DNA from: Meghimatium bilineatum
Lineage: Eukaryota; Mollusca; Gastropoda; Stylommatophora; Philomycidae
NCBI GenBank assembly: GCA_034231615.1
Contig: CM067311.1
Coordinates: 21,146,173 to 21,210,172 of the forward strand
Length of the DNA stretch: 64,000 nucleotides
Reading direction: 5' to 3'
The translations under genes were made by a program, and so were the position numbers. Below the pieces are notes generated by a model. The model saw nothing but the letters and a program-made list of their open reading frames with translations. It did not search any database and had not been told where the DNA came from. Positions 10,901 through 25,900 of the stretch are shown here, piece after piece (position 1 is the first letter of the stretch; each line of letters begins with the position of its first letter).

Positions 10901-13900
10901 AAATTTTTACCTAAAAAATTATCATTTGCTCATTTTTGTGCATAATTCCCTCATATCCATGAGATCTTGGTGACCTTTTTTTGAAAAATTTAAATTGTTA
11001 ATGAGGGGGTTTTAACCTGCCATTTGGCTAAATTTCTAGTACTAAAAGTACATGTTCAAAATTAAAATTAGTAACAAAAATAAAAAATTGTTCAATATCT
11101 GTTTTACAGATAGGACAAATACACAGGTTCAACGTTTCTATGAAAGTCAGTTACCCTTTGAGTTGAAGAAACAAGTTAATAGCATATACTGTTCGAGATG
11201 CAAGTGATTTTCTAGGCAATATAAATATGTTCACTAGGTCCCAACTCCGCTGGACTGGCCACATCGTCCGTATGCCAGACAAGTGCCTTCCAAAGAGATT
11301 ATTTTTTGGGGAGCTGTGCGAAGGTAAACGTTCAAGTGGAGGGCAGAAAAAACGCTTCAAGGATCACCTAAAAAGCTTTCTCAAGCACTACAGCATCATC
11401 CTAGCTCCTGGGAGACTACAGTACTTGATCGCTCAGCCTGGCATACCCAGATCACTGCTGGCATCACGAATTTGAAAAAGAAAGAACACTGCGGGCAATC
11501 CACAAGCGCAAGAAGCGGAAGGACAAATCCGTAAATTCTCCTACCCCGAACCGTCAGCACTCCTGCATGCACTGCAATAGAACTTTCCATGCATGAATCG
11601 GACTCATCGGGCATCTACGAACTAACAAACCAAATTAGTTAATTACCAATTTTAATTATTATTATTATTTATTTTCCATCGCATTTAATGTTTTTCATGC
11701 CATGCTCATCTGCGCTTGCGAAGGAGGAACACTATCATCAAATATGTTCAGTAGGTTACCATTGCTTGTGGAAAAATCCAGCTGCATAATTCTGTCACAT
11801 ATCTGAACTCCCCTTGAGTACCACATAATATTTTGTTTAAGTTAAATAAATGAAGTGAATGGCATTCACAATTGACTATATCACTGCAAAATAAAAGTGA
11901 TTATAAAGGAATGGTTATTATTGCTTACCTGAGTTTCAACCATGTAGACTGGCTCAAGCAAAGCAGGTGATGCTGTTAACATGGAAGCATACAACACCCT
12001 TCGTGTTGTTGGGATGATCTGGCCACCACCATGATGAGCAGGATCTGAGTGCACCATGGCATCTTTCAAGTCAAAACGGACACCTCTCATGGTTTCATCA
12101 CACAAAACACCCTAAAATATAACATATTTTTGTGAGTTCAGGTTGATACAGTGCTTACAGACTATATATGTGTAGTGGTTATGTTATGTAGTGATTATGT
12201 TGCACAGTGGTTGTGTTGTGTATTGATTATGTTGTGTCCACAGTTCAAGAAATCATGTTCTGAAATCCATGCTACTTAATTCAAACAAGAATACTCAAAA
12301 CTTAACTGATGTGTTCCAGAACATAATGTGTTTCCCAATAAAACTTTAACAAAACCCATCTCACAGAATATTTCTGCATCTTTCTTCTGCATTCATTTTC
12401 GAACTCCTATAGATTAATAGGATGTTTTTTTGGTTTTTTTTTGCTTTATACCCCTTTATGTCTTGCAGCGTCTGGAGTAGAAGACTTCTCTGGAGATGGC
12501 TTTTTTGTTTGCTTCATATATGCTTGTTTTCATTGACTCTTTTATTTCTGTTATCCATCATTTATGTTATCCCTAGCTTGTATCCATCATGTCTGTATAG
12601 TAATGCTTTTGGGCACTGTCTGATGGTAGTCTGGAAGCATACGAAAACAACTTAATTTGTTGTCTTCTGATGTAATCCAGGATTGGCATTGTGTTTGTTA
12701 GTCTTCTGATATTTTCGTTTCTGATTCTATCTCTTATCATCACTCCAATGATTTTAGAATTCTACTTAGACAAGTCATTTCTGTTGTAACAAGTTTTCTT
12801 TTGGATTCTGTTGTTAGAGTACACATTTGACATTGGTAGCACAGTATGATGATCATTTTATTTAGTGCAACTTTGGTGTTCGTGCTCACATATTAGTTTT
12901 TAAAAATAGGAGAGATCTGCCCCAAGATCCAGTATGCTATGTTGCATTTATGTTGGATTTCTTTAGTATTTTTCCCATTATATGATATGATGCTTCCAAG
13001 ATAAGACCCACACTCATTCTAACTGCAAATTGATTACCTGTGTAACTACTTCTACACAAGTTGATTAGGTGTTGTGGAATCCCATATTTTGATAGTATTG
13101 TTCATAGTTGTTGTCTGTCTACTTTATCGAAGGTTTTTCTTGCTCGAAAAACATGATATACAATTCTGCTAGTTGTCTGAGTGTAAAATGACATCTGTGC
13201 AGCTCTTGTTCTTGCAGAATCCCACTTGAGTGCTGTTAAGCTGTGGTTCTATGAATGCTCATAATTTTCTTTCTAGAATTTTGTAGAAAATTTTTCCCAG
13301 TGTGACTTAGAAGTGAGATGCCTCTGTACTTTGCACAATATTTTTTGCTTCCTTTTTTCTTCCAGATTACAGTGTTTTTCCAGTCTTCTTGTGTGTTTCA
13401 TATTATATTAATAATAGGATATAGTCCAGAGATATTTTGTCATAGTTTACAACTAGTTTACAACCCTTTCAGCCATACATATGACTTCATACATATGACT
13501 TCATGAAGGCTTTTGGGTCACTTTTATGTATTGGTAGGGAAAGCCAAGCCCACCCCAAAAATCTCCTTATTCATCTCTATTGATGTGCATGCCAGGTCAT
13601 AGTATTGCTATTATTTGCTCCCCTTTCAGGCCTAAGCAACACATGGCATCAGTATATGTTCTTATAAAAAGTCTTTTTTCAGTCATCAAATTTGATTTTG
13701 TAGGCCAGCATGAGTCATGTTTCAGGCTTTTCCACCATACAGATGCCCATTAATTAATGTTAAAAATAAACAAATATTTACTAAAACAGCAATTGTCAAC
13801 TTACTTCACCAGAAACCCACTGGAAACCTGCACATACTGCATCCTTGATGGTCGATGTGCTAATTCCATGAGTTGAATCAATAAGTATGTTTGGACCACT

Positions 13901-16900
13901 ACAGTTTGGACCAAAACACCAAATCTTGCGTGCTTCATTGATATCAAATCTGTAAGTGTCTGCAAGATATTTGGCCCTTTCCTTCAAGTCCTGGCTCAAC
14001 TCATTCTAAGATAAGGTAAATTTAGAAATTATTAATCTATCCCAGTTTGTAGTAACACTCAACTAAATATTATTAGTTCACAAAGTTTACATGCAAAACT
14101 TTTACAATAAATAGTAAAAAATATGAAAACTGTCATCATTATCAGATGCCATGCCAACAGGCGTATGCAGTCATGGATGTCCACAATTCTCTATTTCCAG
14201 TATTTTTTATCAGGATAGCTGTTGACTCTGCCATGCCATGATGTCAGACAATCTAATATTTTCTCATGTTGTTATCCTGTCTTTCTTGTCTTCTATCTTG
14301 CCTGTTGTAACTATATTCTCCAGACCTCCCTGTCTTACAAAGTGGCAAAAAAATTAAGATGGTCTCTTTCTGATATTATAATGTGACCCCTGTCATGCAT
14401 TTGACTATTAGTGAATATGATCTAGCAAACCAACAGTGTAGAACTAAAACGCTCATGGGAAACATGGAGAGTTCTCAGGCCAGGGGCAGACCTTGCAAAT
14501 GATGAATAACAGAAATAAAAGAGTCCATGAAAACAAACATATATGAAGCCCACAAAAAAACCATCTCCAGAGAACTCTTCTACCCCTGATGCTGCAAGGC
14601 ATAAAGGGGTGCAAAGTGAAAAGAAAGAAGTGAATTGAAATAGCAATGTTTCCATGTTCTGGTGGGTCATAATACTCACCAGGAAATGGAAACATAAACA
14701 AATCTGAGAAAGTGAAGTTTATCTATCATGATACACACCAGGAAACATGATCAAATAAAGGTATCCTGATAAACTTCACTTTCTCAGATTTGTTCACATT
14801 TCCATTTCCTGGTGGGCATCATACCAGATCAACTTCTTTTTCTCAGATGTGTTCGTGTTTCCATTTCCTGTTGACAATCATGAAGAATAATTTTCATTTT
14901 CCCACACTTGTTGATGTATCAATCAAATTTCTGAGTCACTCATCTCTGAGTTATCTTAGTTGAAAAACAAGTAAACAATATCCATTATATAGGAATAAAA
15001 CTGTGGACAACCTGGTTTGGAAGCAAGTGATAAACACCTCTATAATGTATCCCAACATGATTCCTACAAATGTGAATATGTCAACCTTTTTAGGTTAATT
15101 TTTTATAGTTTGGTCATCCCTATGTCATGAGTCATGTTGAATGTCATGAGTAGTTCCTAATAGATGTTAAAAAGTTATGCTATCACTACACAACAACACA
15201 ACACAATGGCAGTGAGATTGATCCACTGACCATCGGCTTGTTAATTTTCCACACAGTCAACTTTAGTTACATCATTGCAGAGGCTACTGTGTAAGTGATA
15301 TGATGTTTGAATTTCAGCCAATGAAATGGGACTGAGCACTTATTGGCTGTGATAAATCTTCTAAGAGGCAAAATTAGAGATTAGTTCTCCATAAAACAAA
15401 TAATTATACCTAGATAATACCAGGATAATACAAAAAATTGCAATTTAGATTTAGGTTTCTGCCAAAGACGGGTGTATCAGGCCATTGGCACAAATAAAAC
15501 GGGAACACAATGCATTTTTGTCTTTGGATTACATCCAGCTGGAAATCTAGTAGGACCATGGTCAAAATAGATCAAGTGGGAGTTTGAGAATGAATGCTGA
15601 AGAAGAAAAAGATTTATGGAATCCAAGGCTATATTTAAATAAGGGTAGACAAGTCATTGTGAATTAGGTTAACAAAAAAAAATAAAAACAGGACTTAATA
15701 TCACATTAATTACACTTCATAATTAGCATTGTATCTACATCACAATCTTACATCCAATAATAGTAATTACCTACCCTTTCAAGTTCCTCACTAAGACCAG
15801 CTGGCAAAGGGGAAGCAACCATGTACAGTCTGTTCAACTTATTAGCAGATTTTGCCAAGCACACACGATCTGATTCACTGGTCACTGTCTCACAATATTT
15901 GACTACAGGGTCTGATTTCTAATAAATAAAAAATGAAACGATTATTTAAATAATCTGTCAAACTGTCAAATAATGCATGTTTCGCGTTAAGGGTTGAAGG
16001 GAGAGATTTTGTAGCTGTGTGATAAAGGCCGCATGCTCTTGCTGTCACCATATCATGTTCAGGGTGAGTTTTTTTAATTTACTCTCCGACAGAAAAAACT
16101 CAGTACTTACCAGGGATCGAACTCTAGACCTCACTAGTGTGAGACCTTAAAATAGTCTGGCACTGGTAAACTTACAGACAACATATACAGGTGTCAATAA
16201 CAATAATGATAATTGAAGTTTATAGGATTGTGTTTTCTACAGTTCTCAAATACTTAAGAGAATAATACAGTTCAGAAGTAACTGTCACATGATTACCTGA
16301 ACTCATCTCTCTAATAAAGCATAAACAAATTTGTATCCTTATTTGAAGAGACTGGATTGAAGTTGGACATCTTGCTATTGGTGCAAGTAAAGGATGAAAA
16401 GGTGCCGCAGATTAACTTCCTTGTACTTGGGTTTCCCTACATACAGTCCATTCCTCTCAATGAAGTAGCATGCTGCCTGTCAAGCGTACCACTCATACCT
16501 CCGTATCTTTAATCAATAATCCCCAGGATCTTTAAAAAAATTCAGTTTGCAAACAAATCATCAGAAGTTTGATTTGAACCTGCGACCTCTTCAACACAGA
16601 ATGAATGGCTCCACTGTGCTACAGAGATCACTAGTGGAAAAAAATAACAACACATTGATTCTTCATTCTCTGGGCTGCATCCTTTTGGAAATCTAACAGG
16701 ATGATTGTCCTGATGATAGATAAATCCAGCAGGAGTTTGGAAACTAACTTTCATTACTGCATGTTTTCCTGTGAAGGCGTGCAGGGCTGTGGAAATAAAG
16801 GCCACTTTGCCATAGCAGACACCATGACATATACAAGAAAGATTTTCATTGTACCTCCAAAAGAAAAAATCCTGTTCCAATCATGAGTTGACGCCAGGAC

Positions 16901-19900
16901 CTCAAGGGTCTGAGGACGTCGTTCTAACCATATGGCCATGCTCTCTACTTTGGAAACAAATGCTTAAAAACAAAACATCTATGATGCAAACCTGCATCTA
17001 GTCCACATGAGTAGGGATTTTCTCACTAACATCTCAAATATCAATAGATATTTATAATTTGATGTAAACATAATCATCTAAAATTTAGATAGGTACACAG
17101 AGTGCAACTCATGTCTGCATTCTCAGTGACTCAATGAACATGATGAGGAAAATACAAGCCGGATGTATTCGTGAACAGTGGCTTGATGCTGTGTGGGAAG
17201 GTCGAAACTGGAGGGTATCACATTTATTTTTGTGCCTGGTCACTTGCATATTCAAGGGAATGAGAGAGCAGGTATATTAGCAGGTTTTTTCACTGTATAG
17301 AATGACAGGGTAATCAATAATAACATATTTAACTCTTTGAGAAAACCTGCACAATCAAACAAATTTAATGAAAATGATGATTCCTTTTAATGTCTAGAAT
17401 AAAGTGCTGGGCTTGAATTGTGGTGAGGCAAGAAGTGAACATTATTATGATGGGCAAAGAATTGTTGTTAACCAACAGAGAATTGGAACTCTCAGACATT
17501 GTGTAGTTGTGGATATGCTCAGGGAGAAATCATAACACCTATGGATGTTTCCTGTGTGCAGTGATGATCTCTTGACTAATTAACTATCAAAAATTTGTCA
17601 GTAAGCTGGACAACATTACTATTGTGTTGCTGAAGACAAAAGAGAAGCAAAGAATAGAAACACTGACCTGCCATACATGTCATAAGATGTGTCTAAGGAG
17701 GACTGAAAATGTTAGGCCCTATGAAAGATCAAAGTGACAAAACAGTTTCAAGCTTAAGTGATATATATTGGGCAAGGAGACACATATATTGCAGCCATAC
17801 GGTAAACCACAACACAATACAATAATTTTTGCAGGCTACATTATATTCAAATACAGAAGGAGGAGAAAGTAGCATTGTCACAGAGAAAATGATTTTTCAT
17901 AGAAAAGTTACAACTTTATTACTAGTATTAGCCAGTTTTATAACAAAACAAAAACCAGAGAGAGAGAGAGAAAGAGAGAGAGAGCGGGATGGGGGAGAGA
18001 GAGACACAAACACAGATTTATATATAAGAAGTAATTGGTAAACATCAAATAACTTAAAAGACACAAACAGGAAACCCAGAATTGAATAATGATTTACAGT
18101 TTTAACTTGTCATGATGTATCTCATGACCAGTACATCACAAATAAAACAGACTTATTATTTATAATTACTTCCACTATCTTTCCTGGAATTATTGTAAGT
18201 CTCAATTCCCCTTATCAGCTGTAGACTTATTCCTATTTACATATTGGTTGTTTGTAATCAGTTTACATAAATAATTAGAAGCCAGAAACTTTGATTTGGT
18301 TAAATGATATGAAAAACCTATAAACCAATAAAATACCTTAATGGGCACTCCAGCATATGTCTCTTCAAGATCTTGCAGAATGATCTCCAAATGCAGTTCT
18401 CCCGCACCAGCTACAATGTGCTGACCAGCCTCATTGGTAACCTGTGTTAAATATAATGTTTAGTATCAGAAATGAAGTAATATAATTAATTAAGATAGAT
18501 TAATAATATAATCTTCATTATGCATAGATATTCTGAGATTCAAATATTTACTCATAAAATGACTATTTACAACACCATTACATATAAAAATGTATTCCAA
18601 CTACTACCACACACACACACACACATGATGACAGTGTTAATTAATTAATCTAAAGAAATAGATTAAATCATGGAGCGAGATTGCCTTACAAAGTAGAATG
18701 AAACACTAAGGCTGCCATGTTAAGAGGCTACAAAAGAGGCTTGGGAATGGAGTTACTATCCCATGCCATAAGTAAGACACAAACCATATTGAAATTGGAT
18801 GTGTCAGGTTAAATAGTGCAGATACCTGCAGCTAAGCTGTAAACCATGATACAACACACTCTGTTCTCCATCCACATTCTGCTAACCAGTAGGAGTGGAG
18901 AAATAGTAGTCTACTAAAGCAAAGTTTTCGCACCAAAAGTTCATTAAGCACAAAAATCTTTTGTCTATATATTTTTACTGACATCTGGCCATATATATTC
19001 TGCAAAATGAAATTTAAATTCTTTATGTTTGAAAAAAGTTTGGTCAGTTTTCATAAAAGAAGCCTTAAGATTGAACATGAGAAAAACTATAGATGAAACT
19101 TTTACTGCAGGACACAACTAAAACATTTTCTTAAATAAAAAATTTATATATGACATAATTCTCAAAAACTGTGCTTCTGGCATGACATGATGATCCTGGG
19201 ATACACTGGTATGCCTCCTTCTATGGTCTCCACTATATCCGTAAGCACTGAGGAAAAATCCCTTCACTACATAATATAATTCTAAAAATCTTCAATGAGG
19301 AAAAAGCTTAAATATGATATAATTCTTAAAATTATACAAAGGAAAAATCTATACTACAGGACATAATTCTGAAACACTATGTTTAGAAAAACCTCTACAG
19401 CAGAACACACATCTGGAAAAAAAAACTTAGAAAAAAGCTTAATTACAGTATTCCTACACAACTGTGATGAGCAATACAAGTAACACATGCCTGCACTAAG
19501 GGCTCTGCCTTGTTCAGCCGTCTTAATCCTTCAACCAGCTTTGCAAGATCTTGTGGGCTGACTACATCTACAGCAACTCTCACAACTGGACTTACTGAAA
19601 ACTTGAGAACCTAGATAAAAAGATAATTATAAAATTAAAATAATGAAATATGATTTTCTGACAACTTCACTAAGAACCAAAAATGGCTACTTGTTTTGCT
19701 ACATATTATTCACAACAGATGAGTTCTTGATTCATTATTGTTCATGCACCATAAGTGATAATGACCATCTGTTACATCCAATTTATGAAATTCATTAATT
19801 CTTTGTCTGTGAGTTGATAACTTACAAGCCCTTTGTTAGCCCCAAAGGTCCATGGACAAGCCGGACATGGTATGATCACTTTGGATGTTGTTTTATCTAC

Positions 19901-22900
19901 AACTTTAGATGTTTTTTTTATCTACCTGAATCTTTCTAGCTAGTCTCTGCTGTTGAGCGGCTGCATTTCTCCTTATTTGATTCATAAATAAGTGGCGTCT
20001 GCTATGGCAAAGTGGCCTTTATAGAAAGCCTCCCTGCACTTCTTCATAGAAAAACATGCAATAACGAAAGTTCTTTTTTAAGTAAACATATTAATAGTGA
20101 ATCCAGTTTACATTGGGAACTGGCTCATTAAATTACAGATAGGACGTTAATAACAGTAGAAAATCAACAAGGGCATCTTCATTTTCTTAAGCACTAATTG
20201 GCTTACAGGAATGTCTATTACATCTTCGTAATGCTTATACTGTTAAATCTTATTAATCAACACACTGTTCTTGTCATCTGTGTCTTTCTTACATGTACAT
20301 GTAATAGTGATATTATAAGGAATTTAGACATATGTGTCTATGAATTGATTATGTAATTGCTTGATAATTTCATAATCTAAAAATATTATCTTAATTTCTA
20401 CTTTTTATCTTTTTTTTTTAAATTGTTATCATTAATTTTTAAAATTAAATTAAATAGTATTTAAAATTAATAATTAATAATAATTTATATTAAATTAAAT
20501 TATAAATTAATTAATATTTTTTTTTAATTTTTACATTTCATTTTTATTTAAATTTTGTAATTCTTCTTCCTGATTCGTCCAAAGGCGCTTGCTGTGCTTC
20601 TGGCATGACATGATGATCCTGCAATACTGCTGCGCTAGAATGCCTCCTTCCATGGTCTCCATCTATATCTGTAAACCCATGACTTAGGGTGAAATGGTAC
20701 CAGACTGGGTGCATCAACAGACAATGCCTTCCATTGATTTATATCAATTAAATCAGTGAGGTGGATGAGTGAGGAAAAATTATAACCTGTCCGGTACTTG
20801 CTGGTGTTTGTCCATAATTGTCTTTGTCCTCCTCTGCTTCTTCCACCTTTGACTGTTTCCTATAATATTCTTTTGACATGGAATCATGTCAGCATACATG
20901 TCCAAACCATGCAAGTTTTTGTCATTTTGTCATAAAAGTGCGCAAGTCGCTACTTGTTAAACCTTTCGCTCACATAAATATTGCGATTTAGAGACTAAAC
21001 ATATATCTATAAACTCCCCAACACAACCATGCATTTGAGACAAAAAATTTATACAAGTGTGGGTGTCACCTCAGTTACTCACTGAAGGGGGCCTGTATTT
21101 TTGTAAGAAAGACTATAGGGCCTAGGCTGTCAAGAGCTACCTGCTTACAGCTAAAGGGACTACTTCATCATGATCATATTCCTCTTTCATATTAAGATTC
21201 TAGTGTCAATCTAAATCATACAATTTATCAGAGTTGGTTGGTATGTATGGTGCTAAAGCCCACCCCCTTTAACAATAGATGCATAACTCTTGGTTCAAAC
21301 TTTAGTCTTATTAAGCACAAATATCAGGATGAGTTACCTTCAAATTATGAGCATGCTCAAAGGTTGAAATAGTTCCAGTTTTCTGCAAGAACTTGTCAAC
21401 ACCAACAAGACCAACAATGTTTCCACAAGGAGCTTCATCTACACCCTGAACTGAGCCTCCCATCATCATTACAGTTCTAGAACAGGTAAAAATTCAAACA
21501 CAATGAGAATATAATAGAGCATACAAATTTATTTTATGTATGAATACAATGTGTTGTATTGTTGAGTAATTAAGCACATTTTCTAGTCAGGCTATTTTGG
21601 TTTTTCCTTAGAATTTATGACAGTTGGTAACAATGCGACTTGGGGTTAGATGTTACACGATTTTGTGGCAAAGTGTCACATTCAAAATGTATTTTAAAAT
21701 GCTGATGTCATGAGGAAGTTGCCGATGCCACACTAAAGCTAGGAGAGACCAGTATATATGGGTATAATGATCACAGGGGTAAGGACACGTAACATATATA
21801 GATAGACTTATAAATCATAATACAAATTCTTTTTATAAACACAAGCACATATAAACCTATAGGCCTCTACATGTTGACAAATTATTCTCTTGACTTCACA
21901 ATATTTTATGTAAACAGAATGCTACAAAGATTTTATTTAACGTAGGAAATATTATAAACCAGTTTTTGTATTCCAAAGAGAATCGTACAGAGTAATGTAC
22001 ACAATAGTAAAAGTCATCAAAATATTGTATTAGGTCATTCAGTTATATAATTTAATATATTATATTACCTTGTAATCGTTTGAACGTACAAGTCCCGCTT
22101 CTTCTGCATGTTTGGATCATAGTCTGGTCCCATAATCCTCACTTTCTGGCCATGATGTACTGTTCCTGAAAAAACTCTTCCTACAGCATAGAAACGGCCT
22201 TTCTCAGGAGAAGGTACCATTTTGGAAACATACATCATTAGAGGCCCATTGGGATTGCAAGCCTTCATTGCTGTAAATATAAATTAAGATAAAGAAATAA
22301 TGTACATTTTACTATACTAAATTTATGAGCTTACTAAAAAAGAAAACTTAACACCATGTTGGAATGAATACCTGTGTGCTAAGATGTTCAGTTTCATTAA
22401 GAGAGCCATGGTTGTTCCATGATTTGTGTTGGCTTCCTAGTTGGGTGAATGTTTTAGAATTGCTTCTATACCGGTAATTACAAATAAGAGGACACCAAAG
22501 AACAATGTTTCTACAGCATTTAAAAGAAAACTAAGGACTTATATCAGGCTTGTACTTAGAATGGTTGACATGCACTCGTTGAACATGTATATAGTTGACA
22601 CGTACTGGCACTTTGCAATTTCAGAGTGAAATATTTTAAGCAATGAGTCAATAGAGAAAAACAAATGGGTTAACTCATCAATAGCAATAAGATAGAGGAA
22701 CAAGTAAATTCATTTGTTTCAGTAAGAGAATTAATAATAGCAAAGATACTTAATTATATCTTACTATTATTACAAATTTAACTTACAAATTATTAATCAA
22801 TCTATCTGTCTATCTATGTTCCTTTGGCACCAAATATGGTGCATAGGACAGAAACTAGTGCTCTCCAGTTTGAGTGATGTGATGCTACTGTGTGTAATTC

Positions 22901-25900
22901 TTGCATGTTGTTGAGACCCATAGTCATACCTTCTTTGATGGTTGTTTCTGTGAGGGGTTTCTCTTGGTCTTATTTTTTTCTTTTGCAATCTGGTGGTAAT
23001 TTTAATGCCTGTAGTCTGTTGTTATTCATTCTAAGTACATGTCTGATATAGTCCTTTATTTTCTTCTAAATGATGTAATTACTGGTATTAATGGAAATAT
23101 ATAATTACTTATCCTTGTTAGTAATTACCTTCTATTTGTATTGCTGTGACACTCCCCTCCTTGTTGTTTAAAAATGTATAAATGATTAACTCCATTGAAC
23201 TTGGGTTATCCCATATATACTATCCCCCTCAATGAATCAGCACTTTGCCTACTGAGAGTACCACTCATAGCATGTAACTCCATAGCTTCAAGCAATAATA
23301 ATCAGGGATCACAGAAACAATACACTGTGTAAACAATATGTTGTGAGTGGGATTTAAACCCACAACCTGTTCTAGTAATTTAGTTATTAATCTTAAATAG
23401 GTGATTCATACCAAATTTATGAACTATTTTATTGTCTGTATTTCTATAAATTTCAGCTATGTTAGAGTGATCATATCCTGCATTTGTCAATGTTAGGTTT
23501 TAGGATACACATGGTTCTAGGATCCACACAATCAATTATGCTTGAGTTTATAATAAAATTCAACAATCCATTCCTTGATAAAATAAATAAAATAATTCAA
23601 ACATATCCTATATAGAACATTACTTTTCAAATGTTGAATTTTTAAACACCATGCTTACCTTCTGCAGCTTCATCATCTAATGGTCCTTCATACAGCATCT
23701 CAGTGCGGTAAGTTTGAGCCGTCACAGGGGAAGGAAGATGCAATATAATCATTTCCAACATTGCATCAGCAGCAGGGAGCCAAGTTTTCATTGCTGCTCT
23801 CATGAACTCTTTGCCATCAAGCTCAAGGTCATTGGATGTTAAGTGATATCCCATTTTTCCTAGTAGCTCATTGGTCTTGACTTTTTCACAGTCAGTGGCT
23901 GTCTTGAGAATCTGAGAGCAGAAATAAAAACATAAACTGCAGACAAAATGTTAGAAACATTTTATTTGAATTTTAAAAATATTAGTGCTACAAATGTTAC
24001 TGTGTCTAACCTATCTTTTCATAATGGCTATAGACTGACATATGTCATTATAATTTGTTTGAGTATTCTGAGCTCACATTTTTTCTTCTTCCTTGTTCTC
24101 TAGTCAAAAGTCAGATGCTGATATGGATTTAATCAGTGAGCTGTACTGTGGTCACCAGCCACAAAGCAGAGCCATATAGCTTATCTAATAGAGCTATTTT
24201 ATTTTTTGGTGTCTTCTATTATTTGTAATATTAATGGCAATATATAATTACTTGTTTTATAATATTCTATTTGTATTAATGTGACCCTCCCTGATAGTAA
24301 ATATAAGCTATTTTAGATGGCCATAGTCTTTTCTTGTGGTTTGGTACAGTGGGTAGTTCTGTAAAATATGTTCTGTGTTTTCTTGAGATTTTCCATAGGG
24401 GCATCTATTGATGTCATCAACTTCAAACTTCCTGTACATGTGTTGTTTGAGTCTGATGTGGCGTGTTCTCAATCTGAAAGTGATTACTTGTTCTTTTCTT
24501 CCAAGCTTGTGGATAGCGTCATATTTTTGGCTGCATGGGTAAGTTGAGTTCCATTCAATATTTATTAAGCTTTTGATAATGTACTTAGTTAGTTAGTTAG
24601 TTAGTTAGTCGTCGGATCATCATCACTGCTTACTGGACACATCCATAGTTGCTCCGATCTCTCCTTGAGTGTATCCGCCATTACACTTCTGCTGAGAGTA
24701 CCAGTCCTATGCTGGTTGACCATCAATCTTCTGCGCCCTCCAATATGTTCACTTCTAGCAACACCGCATTTCAATCCCTGATCTTTAATCCTAGCCATTG
24801 AAAAGGAACCATCATCCACATTAGTCTCACTCTTGATGTTATATCTCTTCAGGAATTCAAAACATCAGCGCGATCCATTGCCCCATTGCCCTGTGTCACA
24901 CTCGCGCATGATGCCAGTTGATCCGCTCTTTCATTGCCTCGAACGCCCACATGTCCCGGCACGAAAATAAATGTAACCACTTTCAGGCTCACCTTTCTCA
25001 AGGCCTCAATCCACTGTTCGCGAACGAGATCCACTTGTAACTTCTTAATCATACTCATAGAGTCACTCAAGATGCAGACCTGCGTTACCTTATGTGTGCG
25101 TAGCCCCTCAAATGCCCTGGTCACCGCCATAGTCTCCATGGTCATACTACTCGCAGTGACCGCAAAGGCACCACTCTCCTCCTTGATCGTTTTTCCTGCG
25201 CACTGAGCTGTGAAGGCCCAAGCACTGCGAACATGCCTAATTACAGAACCATCAGTGTATATAATCACATCCCCCTTTTTGATATTCTCACTGACCAAAG
25301 CCTGCACTTCTTTCTCCACAGCTGTGGGACACCATTCTCTGCATTCCCTGCTAAGTGATATTACTACTGTCAAACAAGTTACGAAATCTGTGGGTAGACC
25401 TATCCATTCCGCACCTGCTGCCACATCCTGCAATCTGCACACGCTTTGTATGACATCCTCAGCACGTCCCATCCATGACCTCCCTCTCTAGTCTGCTGCC
25501 TTTAACTTTCTGTATTTCGGAATGCAACGGGTGTTCCTTATCTGCATATATTTGAAGGTACGCCCGTGCACGGCAATACTGTAATCTATGCTCAGCTGTT
25601 GGGCAATCAAGTAGGTATCGCATAGCTCTTGTCGAAGTATCTCTTGTGCATCCTAGTATGATACACATTGCTGCATTCTGGATTCTATTCAGTCTTTCGA
25701 TCTGAGTTTGGCTAAGAATTAGAATTGCCAGTGCATATTCCACCACAGCCACAACCAAACCCTGGTACAAAAGAAATAACAACCTCTGCTCACACTGCGC
25801 AGCAGCCATATCCTTCATTGCTGCTAAGCCTTTGCCTGCCCTTATGATAATGTGGTCAACATGTTCCCTGAAACTCAGGCTTCTGTCAAAAAACACACCC

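Noticed and set aside
24934-25491. Plus-strand frames opposite LINE-B
   Set aside because: They are antisense shadows of the RT/RNase H frames; the minus strand carries the recognisable motifs.
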